Positions 55,444-64,000 are shown, counted from the stretch's first letter. The stretch is 64,000 bases of DNA from Limnohabitans lacus (GCF_030053395.1 NZ_JASGBH010000010.1:1-64000), one strand, 5' to 3'. Numbers and translations are program-made. The notes: generated by a model from the letters alone, not told the origin.

Positions 55444-56070
55444 ATGAGCTCTGAATTGCATTTGTCCCCAGCCAGCCGATCGCTGGACGAAGAAACCGCG
55501 CGTGCCGAAATTTACGGTCTGCTTTCCGCGCTTTATTACCAAGCACCTTCGCCTGAATTGCTGTCACAACTTCGGGTGGCCGTGACCGAGGCGCCCAATG
55601 CCGGGGCTTTTCTCGAAGAGTCTTGGCGAGAGCTCGTGGCATCGGCGCGCGATTTGAGTCAGCCGCAGCTGGCGGCCGAGTACACCGCTTTGTTCGGGGG
55701 GGTGGGCAAGCCCGAGGTGTACCTGTTCGGGTCCCATTACCTGAGCGGTTTTTTGAATGAAAAACCGCTGGTCAAGTTGCGTGACGATTTGGCCGCACTG
55801 GGTTTGGGTCGCAGCGACGACATGTCCGAGACCGAGGACCACGTGGCCTATGTGCTGGAAGTGATGCGGTTTTTGATTGCAGGTGAAGACGTGTCGGTCT
55901 CTAACCTGAGCCATCAGCAAGCCTTTTTCTCGCAGCACCTGCAGCCTTGGGTGTCGCAGTTGTGTCAGGTCTTGATGCAGCATCCGCAAGCCCATTTCTA
56001 TGCCCGTGTGGCCGCTTTCACAGAGGCTTTCCTGAGCGTGGAAGTGCAGGGCTTTGATTTGATGGCCTGA
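55444..56070 (+). CDS. TorD/DmsD-family molybdoenzyme chaperone
   Basis: A 208-residue all-helical chaperone of the TorD family. It has the typical ARAEIYGLLSALYYQAPSPE start, the AAEYTALFGGVGKPEVYLFGS region (equivalent to the 'EYTRLFVG' motif) and the EDHVAYVLEVMRFLI helix. These chaperones bind the signal peptides and apo forms of molybdoenzymes. The Tat-exported FdhA encoded at 60.4 kb is the obvious client. It starts 6 bases after the polyferredoxin stop. A TRAP operon now separates it from that client gene. Confidence 0.87.
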   Translation: MSSELHLSPASRSLDEETARAEIYGLLSALYYQAPSPELLSQLRVAVTEAPNAGAFLEESWRELVASARDLSQPQLAAEYTALFGGVGKPEVYLFGSHYLSGFLNEKPLVKLRDDLAALGLGRSDDMSETEDHVAYVLEVMRFLIAGEDVSVSNLSHQQAFFSQHLQPWVSQLCQVLMQHPQAHFYARVAAFTEAFLSVEVQGFDLMA

Positions 56071-56214
56071 TTGAAAAAAACTACAAAGCCTGTTGAGAAA
56101 TAAGACGGGCCTTTCGCGGGTTTGTACTTAGCTGCATTGGAAATCGGCATTCAATAATGAAACGACCGGGCCGCACGCATGGCTTGGAAGTTTCACAACG
56201 AATGGAGATTCATC

Positions 56215-57333
56215 TTGACAGACAACCAAACCCCACGCCGCCGTAACCTGCTCAAAGGCGCAGCCATTGCCGCTGGTGCCATGTCCGCGCCCATGATCGC
56301 CACAGCCCAGACCGGCCCGATCAACATGCGTTGGCAGAGCACTTGGCCTGCCAAAGACATTTTCCACGAGTACGCGCTCGACTACGCCAAAAAAGTCAAC
56401 GACATGACCGGCGGCGATCTGAAGATCGAAGTCTTGCCTGCTGGCGCCGTGGTGCCCGCTTTCGGTTTGCTCGAAGCTGTGTCCAAAGGCACTTTGGACG
56501 GTGGTCATGGTGTGTTGGGCTACCACTACGGCAAGCAAAACGCTTTGGCCCTGTGGAACTCGGGTCCTGCTTTCGGCATGGATGCCAACATGATCTTGGC
56601 TTGGCACAAATACGGTGGTGGCGCTGAGCTGCTGGCCAAGTTGTACGCCTCCATCGGCGGCAACGTGCAGTCTTTCTTGTACGGCCCCATGTCCACCCAG
56701 CCACTGGGTTGGTTCAAAAAGCCGATCACCAAATCGGCTGACTTCAAGGGCTTGAAGTTCCGTACCAACGGTCTGGCCATTGACCTGTTCACCGCCATGG
56801 GTGCTGCCGTGAACGCACTGCCAGGCGGCGAGATCGTCCCTGCGATGGACCGTGGCCTGCTGGACGGCGCTGAGTTCAACAACGCCACCTCTGACCGCAT
56901 TTTGGGCTTCCCTGACGTCTCCAAGGTCTGCATGCTGCAAAGCTACCACCAGAGCGCCGAGACCTTCGAGATCATGTTCAACAAAACCAAGTACGACGCT
57001 TTGCCTGCCAAGCTGAAGGCCGTGATCGCTGGCGCCACCGAAGCGGCGTCTGCTGACATGTCTTGGAAAGCTGTAGATCGTTACTCCAAGGACTACGTGG
57101 AATTGCAAACCAAAGACAAGGTCAAGTTCTACAAAACCCCTGACGCGATCTTGCAAGAGCAGCTGAAAATTTGGTCTGAAATCCTCGAGAAGAAGTCTGC
57201 TGAGAACCCACTGTTCAAGGAAATCGTGGCTTCGCAAAAAGCATTCGCAGCACGTGCTGTGAAGTGGGACCAAGACACCAACATCAGCCGCCGCATGGCC
57301 GTGAACCACTTCTTCGGCGCCAAAAAGGCCTGA
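56215..57333 (+). CDS. TRAP transporter solute-binding protein, Tat-exported
   Basis: A 372-residue periplasmic receptor of a TRAP transporter (DctP superfamily). A Tat-like signal, PRRRNLLKGAAIAAGA, ends near ATAQ. The mature part starts INMRWQSTWPAKDIFHEYA and resembles the TakP-type group of receptors for 2-oxoacids or lactate. The TTG at 56215 follows GGAG by 7 bases and gives a normal signal peptide; an upstream ATG at 56179 has no ribosome-binding site. A terminator-like hairpin separates it from the permease genes, which keeps receptor expression high relative to permease. Confidence 0.88.
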   Translation: MTDNQTPRRRNLLKGAAIAAGAMSAPMIATAQTGPINMRWQSTWPAKDIFHEYALDYAKKVNDMTGGDLKIEVLPAGAVVPAFGLLEAVSKGTLDGGHGVLGYHYGKQNALALWNSGPAFGMDANMILAWHKYGGGAELLAKLYASIGGNVQSFLYGPMSTQPLGWFKKPITKSADFKGLKFRTNGLAIDLFTAMGAAVNALPGGEIVPAMDRGLLDGAEFNNATSDRILGFPDVSKVCMLQSYHQSAETFEIMFNKTKYDALPAKLKAVIAGATEAASADMSWKAVDRYSKDYVELQTKDKVKFYKTPDAILQEQLKIWSEILEKKSAENPLFKEIVASQKAFAARAVKWDQDTNISRRMAVNHFFGAKKA

Positions 57334-57354
57334 TTTTTTAAGTTGAGCCTCCCC

Positions 57355-57390
57355 ATCAGCCATCCGGCAACACCGGATGGCTGATTTATT
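57355..57390 (+). terminator. Intercistronic hairpin between TRAP receptor and permeases
   Basis: A perfect 13-bp stem (57355-57367 with 57373-57385) and loop CAACA, followed by TTATTTAT. It lies 22 bases after the receptor stop and 20 before the permease start. The T-run is broken, so partial termination or mRNA protection is likely, as is common between binding-protein and permease genes. Confidence 0.7.
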
Positions 57391-57404
57391 TATGTGATTG
57401 ACTT

Positions 57405-58031
57405 ATGCAGAATTTATTGCTTTTCATCGACAGGGTCAGCACCTGGATTGGCCAGTTTTTTTCTTGGCTCATCGTTGCTTTGACGCTCATGATTTCGTGG
57501 GAGGTTTTCTCCCGTTATGCGCTGGACGATCCCCACCCGTGGGCATTTGATGTGATGAGCATGATGTACGGGTCGCTCTTCATGATGGCCGGTGCTTACA
57601 CCCTGTCTAAAAATGGCCATGTGCGCGGTGACGTGTTGTACGGATTTTTTCCACCTCGCGTGCAAGCCTGGTTTGACCTCATTTTGTACATTCTTTTCTT
57701 CATTCCAGGTGTCGTGGCGTTGGCTTACGCTGGCTACGGTTTTGCCGCTGAATCCTGGGCCATCAACGAGCATTCCAACATCACGGCCAACGGGCCGCCG
57801 GTGTACCCCTTCAAGACCATCTTGCCCATCGCGGGTGCATTCCTGTTGGCTCAGGGCTTGGTGGAAATCGTCCGTTGCATTGTTTGCATCAAGCAAGGTG
57901 AATGGCCATCGCGTGGTGATGATGTGGACGAAGTCGATGTTGAAAAACTCAAAGAAATGGTCAACGTCAAAGACGAAGACATCGCCAAGCTGGATGTGCT
58001 GGTGACAGCAGGCAAGGGAACTCACAAATGA
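57405..58031 (+). CDS. TRAP transporter small permease (DctQ-like)
   Basis: A 208-residue membrane protein with four predicted helices: ISTWIGQFFSWLIVALTLMISWE-like first helix (about 8-35), then MMYGSLFMMAGAYTLS, VQAWFDLILYILFFIPGVVAL and ILPIAGAFLLAQGLVEI. The tail of about 40 residues is charged and cytoplasmic. It forms a complex with the large permease below. The stop overlaps its start by 4 bases (ATGA). Confidence 0.9.
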   Translation: MQNLLLFIDRVSTWIGQFFSWLIVALTLMISWEVFSRYALDDPHPWAFDVMSMMYGSLFMMAGAYTLSKNGHVRGDVLYGFFPPRVQAWFDLILYILFFIPGVVALAYAGYGFAAESWAINEHSNITANGPPVYPFKTILPIAGAFLLAQGLVEIVRCIVCIKQGEWPSRGDDVDEVDVEKLKEMVNVKDEDIAKLDVLVTAGKGTHK

Positions 58032-59980
58032 AAAAAGAAGTCTGGTTCGGCCTGACGATCATGGCCTTGGTCGTGTTGTCGGCCTTTGTTTTGTTGCCTG
58101 CACCTTCTGAGATGACCAATGGTCACTTGGGCTTGTTGATGCTGGCTTTGGTGGTGGTGGCGATCATGTTGGGGTTTCCAACGGCTTTCACCTTGATGGG
58201 CATGGGCATGATCTTTGCGTGGATCGCCTACAAAAGCCAAAACCCTGATTTGGCGGTTCAGCAAACCCTTGACCTGATGGTGCAGCGGGCTTATTCGGTC
58301 ATGTCCAATGACGTGCTGATCTCGATCCCCTTGTTTGTGTTCATGGGTTACCTCATCGAACGTGCCAACCTGATCGAGAAATTGTTCAAGAGCATGCACC
58401 TGGCCATGGCCCGCGTGCCGGGCTCCTTGGCCGTTGCAACCATCGTGACCTGTGCCATCTTTGCCACGGCCACCGGCATTGTGGGCGCTGTGGTGACGCT
58501 GATGGGCTTGTTGGCCTTGCCCGCCATGCTGCGCGCAGGTTACAGCGTGCAGCTGTCGGCAGGTGCCATCACCGCTGGGGGCTGTTTGGGTATTTTGATT
58601 CCGCCGTCGGTCATGTTGATTGTGTACGGCGCAACCGCGGGTGTGTCGGTGGTCAAGTTGTACGCCGGTGCGTTTTTCCCAGGCTTGATGCTGGCCACTT
58701 TGTATGTGTTGTACGTCGTGGTCATCGCCAAGATCAAACCGAGCATGGCTCCTCCCATGTCGGCTGAAGACCGCATCGTGCCTTTGCCTGCCTTTGCACA
58801 AGTGGTGTCCAAAGAAGTCAGCAGCAATGTTTTGCCAGGCCTGATCGGTGCCATCAAAGGCAAGCGCAATGCGGCTGTGCCGATGCGTGAGTTGCTCAAC
58901 CATTTGGGCATTGCCTTGTTGCCTGCTTTGGCGGTGGCTTTGATCATGGGCACGATCTACCTCAAAGTGACTGCACCTTTGCCGCCCGAAACCGTCGAAG
59001 GTGTGGTGGCCATGGGCGGTGAGCTGGCAGATTCGGCTGAGACTTCAGAAGAGGGTGACAACGTCAGCGGCTTGGCTGAACCCGAAGCCGAAGGTTTGAA
59101 ACCCCCACCGGGTACGGCCGAAGTGGCCAAGGCCGATGCGGTGACGGCTGCAGAGCCTGCCAAAGACGCTGCACCTGCCGCGGTCAGTGCATCGGCAGAA
59201 AGTCCAGTCAGCCCCGCAGAACGCGAGCCTGCGCCAACGTCGTTTTGGATTGCCCTGGCCAGCTGCGCTGTGGCACTGGCCATCTTCTACGCCTATTTCA
59301 GCTTTGTTCGTCTGGAAATTTTCAAGATGCTGTTGGGGTCTTTCTTCCCCTTGGCGCTGATGATTTTGGCGGTGCTGGGCACCATCGTGTTTGGATTGGC
59401 CACGCCCACCGAGGCGGCTGCTATGGGTTCGTTGGGCGGTTTGTTGCTGGCTGCAGCGTACCGACGTCTGAACTATGTGGTGCTGCGCGAGTCGGTCTAC
59501 CTGACGGCCAAAACCAGCGCCATGGTGTGTTGGTTGTTCGTAGGCTCCAGCATCTTTTCTGCGGCGTTTGCGTTGCTGGGTGGTCAGGAGATCATCAACA
59601 CTTGGGTGCTGGGCATGGACCTGACCCCGGTGCAGTTCATGATCCTGGCGCAAGTGGTCATCTTCTTGCTGGGCTGGCCATTGGAGTGGACAGAGATCAT
59701 CGTGATTTTCATGCCGATTTTCATCCCTTTGTTGCCTCACTTTGGCATCGACCCGCTGTTCTTTGGTTTGTTGGTGGCTTTGAACTTGCAGACTGCTTTC
59801 CTGAGTCCACCCGTGGCCATGGCGGCGTTCTACTTGAAGGGTGTGAGCCCACCGCATGTCACCTTGAACCAGATCTTCGCCGGCATGCTGCCTTTCATGG
59901 CCATCCAAGTCTTCGCGATCGTCTTGTTGTACGTTTTCCCCGCCATCGGTATGTGGTTGCCTGAAGTGTTGTACAAATGA
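58028..59980 (+). CDS. TRAP transporter large permease (DctM-like) with acidic insert
   Basis: A 650-residue DctM-type membrane subunit that drives sodium-coupled import. Core elements include NDVLISIPLFVFMGYLIERA, ATGIVGAVVTLMG, GCLGILIPPSVMLIVYGA and the C-terminal TEIIVIFMPIFIPLLPHFG. Most DctM proteins have about 430 residues. This one carries an extra region of about 200 residues (about 235-440): two helices flank an Ala/Pro/Glu-rich loop (EEGDNVSGLAEPEAEG...). Such long forms go with the TakP group. The terminator at 60011 follows. Confidence 0.9.
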   Translation: MKKEVWFGLTIMALVVLSAFVLLPAPSEMTNGHLGLLMLALVVVAIMLGFPTAFTLMGMGMIFAWIAYKSQNPDLAVQQTLDLMVQRAYSVMSNDVLISIPLFVFMGYLIERANLIEKLFKSMHLAMARVPGSLAVATIVTCAIFATATGIVGAVVTLMGLLALPAMLRAGYSVQLSAGAITAGGCLGILIPPSVMLIVYGATAGVSVVKLYAGAFFPGLMLATLYVLYVVVIAKIKPSMAPPMSAEDRIVPLPAFAQVVSKEVSSNVLPGLIGAIKGKRNAAVPMRELLNHLGIALLPALAVALIMGTIYLKVTAPLPPETVEGVVAMGGELADSAETSEEGDNVSGLAEPEAEGLKPPPGTAEVAKADAVTAAEPAKDAAPAAVSASAESPVSPAEREPAPTSFWIALASCAVALAIFYAYFSFVRLEIFKMLLGSFFPLALMILAVLGTIVFGLATPTEAAAMGSLGGLLLAAAYRRLNYVVLRESVYLTAKTSAMVCWLFVGSSIFSAAFALLGGQEIINTWVLGMDLTPVQFMILAQVVIFLLGWPLEWTEIIVIFMPIFIPLLPHFGIDPLFFGLLVALNLQTAFLSPPVAMAAFYLKGVSPPHVTLNQIFAGMLPFMAIQVFAIVLLYVFPAIGMWLPEVLYK

Positions 59981-60189
59981 TCTGATTGTGAAAAAGTCAG
60001 TTAGCCAGAGCGCGCAGCATGAACATGCTGCGCGTTTTTTTCAGACTCGAGGCGTGATTTGAGTTCTGTAGGCGACTGCTTGTAAGGGTTTCTACTTTGA
60101 GAAACTGGATCAAGTTGGCTACCATTTGGCCTATGCAAAACAGTGCCTAAGTTGGGCTGGGTTTTCGTGTAACTTTTCTGGAGTCTTTC
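59981..60189. other. Spacer with terminator and likely promoter of the respiratory formate dehydrogenase operon
   Basis: About 210 bases. The left part holds the TRAP terminator. The remainder (60042-60189) must contain the promoter for the small Tat-target gene, but no convincing sigma-70 or -24/-12 pair stood out to me. Confidence 0.4.
60011..60041 (+). terminator. Rho-independent terminator after the TRAP operon
   Basis: CGCGCAGCATG pairs with CATGCTGCGCG around two bases (60011-60034), followed by seven T (60035-60041). It is an ideal terminator, 31 bases after the large permease stop, and it isolates the following formate dehydrogenase genes transcriptionally. Confidence 0.9.
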
Positions 60190-60396
60190 ATGTCTTCCAA
60201 AACTTCTCATCTTTCTCGCCGCAGCATGTTTGCAGGCGCGGCCACCGTTGGTGCTGTGGCCGCGGCCAGCAGCGTCTTGCCGGGCGTGATTCAAAAACAA
60301 TTGCCCGCGACAAACGCCTTGCCCAAGCCCGAGCGCGGTGGTGGATACACGCTGAGCGAACACGTTCAGCAGTATTACAAGACCACCCGTATCTGA
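60190..60396 (+). CDS. Formate dehydrogenase region Tat-target small protein
   Basis: A 68-residue exported protein with a twin-arginine signal, SRRSMFAGAATVGAVAAASS. The mature remainder is short (about 35 residues) and ends GGGYTLSEHVQQYYKTTRI. This matches the small 'formate dehydrogenase region Tat target' proteins that precede respiratory formate dehydrogenase genes. It may help membrane assembly or act as a small subunit; the function is unproven. It lies 29 bases before the catalytic gene. Confidence 0.87.
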   Translation: MSSKTSHLSRRSMFAGAATVGAVAAASSVLPGVIQKQLPATNALPKPERGGGYTLSEHVQQYYKTTRI

Positions 60397-60425
60397 TCTA
60401 TCAAATCCCCCAACTGGAGACCTCG

Positions 60426-63386
60426 ATGTTGTTGACCAAAAAGTCCAGCACCGCAGCCGGTGCCGATTCTTCCCCCTTCATCCACAGCTTGCGCCGCGGT
60501 TTGTCGCAAGCGCTGCCTACTTTGGACCGCCGCAGCTTTTTGCGCCGTTCGGGTCTGGGCGTCGGCGTGGGCCTGGCCGCTTCGCAACTGAGCCTTGTGC
60601 AAAAAGCCCATGCGGCCGCTGGTGTGGACAACATCGGCAAAGGCAAGGTCGAAGTCAAGCGCACCGTGTGCACCCACTGTTCGGTCGGTTGCGCCGTCGA
60701 TGCCGTGGTTGAAAACGGCGTTTGGGTTCGCCAAGAAGCCGTGTTCGATTCGCCCATCAATTTGGGCGCCCATTGCGCCAAGGGCGCTGCTTTGCGCGAG
60801 CACGGCCACGGCGAATACCGCCTGCGCTACCCGATGAAGCTGGTCAACGGCAAATACGAGCGCATCAGCTGGGACACAGCACTGACCGAGATCAGCGCCA
60901 AGATGCTGGAGCTGAAAAAAGCCAGTGGCCCTGACAGCGTCTACTTTGTGGGCTCTTCCAAGCACAACAACGAACAAGCCTATTTGCTGCGCAAGTTTGT
61001 GAGCTTCTGGGGCACCAACAACTGCGACCACCAGGCCCGCATTTGCCACTCCACCACCGTGGCCGGTGTGGCCAACACATGGGGCTACGGCGCCATGACC
61101 AACTCGTACAACGACATGCAAAACAGCAAGGTCGCTTTGTACATCGGCTCCAATGCCGCAGAAGCCCACCCCGTGTCCATGCTGCACATGCTCCATGCCA
61201 AGGAAAACGGCTGCAAGATGATCGTGGTCGATCCACGCTTCACCCGCACCGCCGCCAAGGCCGATGAGTTCGTGCGCATCCGCTCGGGCACCGACATTCC
61301 TTTCCTGTTCGGTGTGCTGTACCACATCTTCAAGAACGGCTGGGAAGACAAAAAATACATCAACGACCGCGTGTACGGCATGGACGCCGTCAAGGCCGAT
61401 GTCATGGCCAAGTGGACACCCGACAAAGTGGAAGAAGCTTGCGGAGTGAAAGAAGAGCAAGTCTTCAAGATCGCCAAGATGCTGCATGAGAACAACCCCG
61501 GCACCATCGTCTGGTGCATGGGTCAGACCCAGCACACCATCGGCAATGCCATCGTGCGTGCATCGTGCATCTTGCAATTGGCCTTGGGCAACGTCGGTAA
61601 GACCGGCGGCGGCACCAACATCTTCCGTGGCCACGACAACGTGCAAGGCGCAACCGACGTCGGCCCCAACCCCGACTCGCTGCCCGGCTACTACGGTCTG
61701 GCCGAAGGCTCGTGGAAGCACTTTGCCAACGCGTGGGGCGTGGACTTCGAGTGGATCAAAAAGCAATTCGCCAGCCCCGCCATGATGGGTAAAAACGGCA
61801 TCACCGTTTCCCGCTGGATCGACGGTGTCCTTGAAAAGAACGAACTGATCGACCAAGACAGCAACCTGCGCGGCGTCTTCTATTGGGGCCATGCCCCCAA
61901 CTCACAGACCCGTGGCCTGGAGATGAAACGCGCCATGGACAAGTTGGACTTGTTGGTGGTGGTAGATCCCTACCCATCGGCCACTGCCGCCATGGCAGCC
62001 ATGCCCGGCAAAGCCGAAGACCTCAACCCCAACCGTGCTGTGTACTTGCTGCCTGCTGCCACGCAGTTCGAGACCAGTGGTTCCTGCACCGCGTCCAACC
62101 GCTCTTTGCAGTGGCGCGAGAAGGTCATCGACCCGCTGTGGGAGAGCCGCTCTGACCACATGATCATGCATCAGCTGGCCGGCAAACTGGGCTTTGCAAC
62201 AGAACTGTCCAAAAACTACAAGATGCAAAAAGTCAAAGGCATGGACGAGCCCGTGCCCGAAGACATCCTGCGTGAGATCAACAAGTGCGTCTGGACCATT
62301 GGTTACACCGGCCAAAGTCCCGAGCGCCTGAAGGCGCACATGAAGAACATGCATGTGTTCGATGTGAAGACCCTGAAGGCCAAAGGCGGGAAAGACAAAG
62401 AAACCGGCTACGACTTTGGTGGTGACTACTTCGGCCTGCCTTGGCCTTGCTATGGCACACCCGAGCTCAAGCACCCCGGTTCGCCCAACCTGTACGACAC
62501 CTCCAAACACGTCATGGACGGCGGCGGCAACTTCCGCGCCAACTTCGGTGTGGAGCGCGAAGGCAAAAGCTTGCTGTCTGAAGATGGCTCGCACTCCAAA
62601 GGCGCGGACATCACCACGGGCTATCCAGAGCTTGACCACATCCTGCTGAAAAAGCTGGGCTGGTGGGACGAGTTGACCGATGCTGAAAAAGCCAAGGCCG
62701 AAGGCAAGAACTGGAAGACCGACAGCTCAGGCGGCATGATCCGTGTGTTCATGCAAAACCATGGCTGCCACCCCTTTGGCAATGCCAAGGCGCGTGCCGT
62801 GGTCTGGAACTTCCCCGATCCCATCCCGCAGCACCGCGAGCCGCTGTATGGCACCCGCCCAGACATGATGGCCAAGTACCCCACGCACGACGACAAGAAA
62901 GCTTTCTGGCGTCTGCCCACCCTGTACAAAACCGTGCAGGACAAAAACATCGCCGACAAGGCGCACGAGAAGTTCCCGCTCATCCTCACCTCTGGCCGCT
63001 TGGTCGAGTACGAAGGCGGCGGCGAAGAAACCCGCTCCAACCCTTGGCTGGCCGAACTGCAGCAAGAAGCCTATGTCGAGATCAACCCCAAGACGGCGGC
63101 CGATCGCAGCATTCGCAATGGCGACCGCGTCTGGTTGCTCGGCGCCACCGGGGCCCGTTTGAACGTCCAAGCCATGGTGACAGAGCGCGTGGACAGCGGC
63201 ACGGTGTGGATGCCTTTCCACTTCTCAGGTCGCTGGCAAGGCGCCGACATGCTGGCTTATTACCCCAAGGGTGCAGCCCCTGTGGTGCGTGGCGAAGCGG
63301 TCAACACCGCCACCACCTACGGTTATGACAGCGTCACCATGATGCAAGAGACCAAGACCACCATCTGCAACATCGAGAAGGCTTGA
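60426..63386 (+). CDS. Respiratory formate dehydrogenase, Tat-exported catalytic subunit
   Basis: A 986-residue molybdopterin oxidoreductase exported by Tat: RRSFLRRSGLGVGVG (about 35-49) is the signal. The [4Fe-4S] motif is CTHCSVGCAVDAVVENG (from about 81). The metal ligand region is CDHQARICHSTTVAG with cysteine, not selenocysteine. It contains GNVGKTGGGTNIFRGHDNVQG and the C-terminal EYEGGGEETRSN substrate-domain features. It oxidises formate in the periplasm and feeds the quinone pool. The TorD-like protein is its probable chaperone. The longer frame from 60126 is noise and the Tat peptide fixes the start at 60426. Confidence 0.93.
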   Translation: MLLTKKSSTAAGADSSPFIHSLRRGLSQALPTLDRRSFLRRSGLGVGVGLAASQLSLVQKAHAAAGVDNIGKGKVEVKRTVCTHCSVGCAVDAVVENGVWVRQEAVFDSPINLGAHCAKGAALREHGHGEYRLRYPMKLVNGKYERISWDTALTEISAKMLELKKASGPDSVYFVGSSKHNNEQAYLLRKFVSFWGTNNCDHQARICHSTTVAGVANTWGYGAMTNSYNDMQNSKVALYIGSNAAEAHPVSMLHMLHAKENGCKMIVVDPRFTRTAAKADEFVRIRSGTDIPFLFGVLYHIFKNGWEDKKYINDRVYGMDAVKADVMAKWTPDKVEEACGVKEEQVFKIAKMLHENNPGTIVWCMGQTQHTIGNAIVRASCILQLALGNVGKTGGGTNIFRGHDNVQGATDVGPNPDSLPGYYGLAEGSWKHFANAWGVDFEWIKKQFASPAMMGKNGITVSRWIDGVLEKNELIDQDSNLRGVFYWGHAPNSQTRGLEMKRAMDKLDLLVVVDPYPSATAAMAAMPGKAEDLNPNRAVYLLPAATQFETSGSCTASNRSLQWREKVIDPLWESRSDHMIMHQLAGKLGFATELSKNYKMQKVKGMDEPVPEDILREINKCVWTIGYTGQSPERLKAHMKNMHVFDVKTLKAKGGKDKETGYDFGGDYFGLPWPCYGTPELKHPGSPNLYDTSKHVMDGGGNFRANFGVEREGKSLLSEDGSHSKGADITTGYPELDHILLKKLGWWDELTDAEKAKAEGKNWKTDSSGGMIRVFMQNHGCHPFGNAKARAVVWNFPDPIPQHREPLYGTRPDMMAKYPTHDDKKAFWRLPTLYKTVQDKNIADKAHEKFPLILTSGRLVEYEGGGEETRSNPWLAELQQEAYVEINPKTAADRSIRNGDRVWLLGATGARLNVQAMVTERVDSGTVWMPFHFSGRWQGADMLAYYPKGAAPVVRGEAVNTATTYGYDSVTMMQETKTTICNIEKA

Positions 63387-63396
63387 GGAGAACACG

Positions 63397-63999
63397 ATGG
63401 CACGAATGAAATTCATCTGTGATGCCGAGCGCTGCATCGAATGCAACGGCTGCGTCACCGCTTGCAAAAACGAACATGAAGTCCCATGGGGTGTGAACCG
63501 CCGCCGTGTGGTCACACTCAACGACGGTGTGCCTGGCGAGAAGTCCATCTCGGTGGCTTGCATGCACTGCTCTGACGCGCCTTGCATGGCCGTTTGCCCC
63601 GTCAACTGTTTTTACAAGACCGACGAAGGCGTGGTCTTGCACGACAAAGACGTCTGCATCGGCTGCGGCTACTGCTCGTATGCTTGCCCCTTTGGCGCGC
63701 CACAGTTCCCAGGTCAAGGCACCTTTGGTGTGCGCGGCAAGATGGACAAGTGCACCTTCTGCGCCGGCGGCCCCGAAGAGCATGGCAGCCAAGCCGAGTT
63801 CGACAAATACGGTCGCAACCGCCTTGCCGAAGGCAAGCTGCCTGCATGTGCCGAGATGTGCTCGACCAAGGCTTTGCTGGCCGGTGACGGCGACGTGGTC
63901 TCTGACATTTTCCGCAGCCGCGTGGTCCAGCGTGGCAAGGGCGCTGAAGTCTGGGGCTGGGGCACCGCCTACGGCACAGCCGCCAAGCAAGGAGCCTGA
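63397..63999 (+). CDS. Respiratory formate dehydrogenase, four-cluster Fe-S subunit
   Basis: A complete 200-residue ferredoxin-type subunit with four cysteine groups: CIECNGCVTACKNEHEV (from about 12), CMHCSDAPCMAVCPVNC (about 55), CIGCGYCSYACPFG (about 87), and CTFCAGG ... CAEMCSTKALLAG (about 118-155). It passes electrons from the catalytic subunit to a membrane cytochrome b. It has no clear C-terminal membrane helix, unlike the E. coli FdnH type. The window ends one base after its stop; a gamma subunit gene is expected next. Confidence 0.94.
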   Translation: MARMKFICDAERCIECNGCVTACKNEHEVPWGVNRRRVVTLNDGVPGEKSISVACMHCSDAPCMAVCPVNCFYKTDEGVVLHDKDVCIGCGYCSYACPFGAPQFPGQGTFGVRGKMDKCTFCAGGPEEHGSQAEFDKYGRNRLAEGKLPACAEMCSTKALLAGDGDVVSDIFRSRVVQRGKGAEVWGWGTAYGTAAKQGA

Positions 64000-64000
64000 T

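Overview
The window looks like chromosomal DNA of a betaproteobacterium, most likely Burkholderiales/Comamonadaceae. The evidence is GC-rich coding, several 'Bug' receptors of the tripartite tricarboxylate family, a betaproteobacterial DUF3460 protein, the rhodanese-grxC-secB-gpsA order, and an aerobic benzoyl-CoA (box) pathway with a BoxR-type regulator. I saw no rRNA, tRNA or CRISPR array. The family calls come from reading motifs by eye, not from database searches.

Left part (1-36.8 kb): mostly housekeeping and accessory genes. The window opens in an IS3-family element (IS407-like end) that has cut off the 5' part of a sodium:solute symporter. Then come fmdB, a DUF502 protein, aspS, an orphan ABC ATPase, nudB, an EEP-family hydrolase, a ClsB-type cardiolipin synthase, folE, a BLUF photoreceptor, DUF429, DUF4287 and a YcaQ-like DNA glycosylase. 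A more AT-rich patch (about 10.9-13.1 kb) holds a probable BrnT/BrnA scar, two small enzymes and an orphan lipoprotein. After that: a racemase, SRPBCC, SulP, a sulfatase with two Bug receptors and a divergent MarR gene, a thermonuclease, moeB-ctpA, gpmA, rhodanese-grxC-secB-gpsA, scpA, DUF3460, a second SulP, metG, apbC, and a D-aminoacylase/Bug/LysR/EamA group.

Right part (36.9-64 kb): one catabolic super-cluster. Benzoate-CoA ligase and boxD run leftwards; boxR, boxC, boxB and boxA run rightwards. TGCA-N6-TGCA repeats, expected for BoxR, sit in both the boxD/boxR and the boxR/boxC intergenic regions. Six bases after boxA begins a soluble NAD-linked formate dehydrogenase (a NuoE-NuoF fusion plus a molybdenum/tungsten subunit). 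This makes metabolic sense because BoxC releases formate from the ring carbon. Next come an orphan seven-helix histidine kinase, DUF3305, DUF3306, a polyferredoxin and a TorD-like chaperone, then a complete TRAP transporter, then a Tat-exported formate dehydrogenase (Tat-target peptide, catalytic subunit, Fe-S subunit). The cluster runs off the right edge, where a cytochrome b subunit would be expected.

The most unusual non-coding structure is the 309-bp boxB-boxA spacer. It holds two long perfect hairpins (25-bp and 19-bp stems) whose 23-nt loop sequences are exact reverse complements of each other, with a smaller hairpin between them. This could be an RNA switch or kissing-loop pair in the middle of the box operon, or a DNA-level invertible structure.
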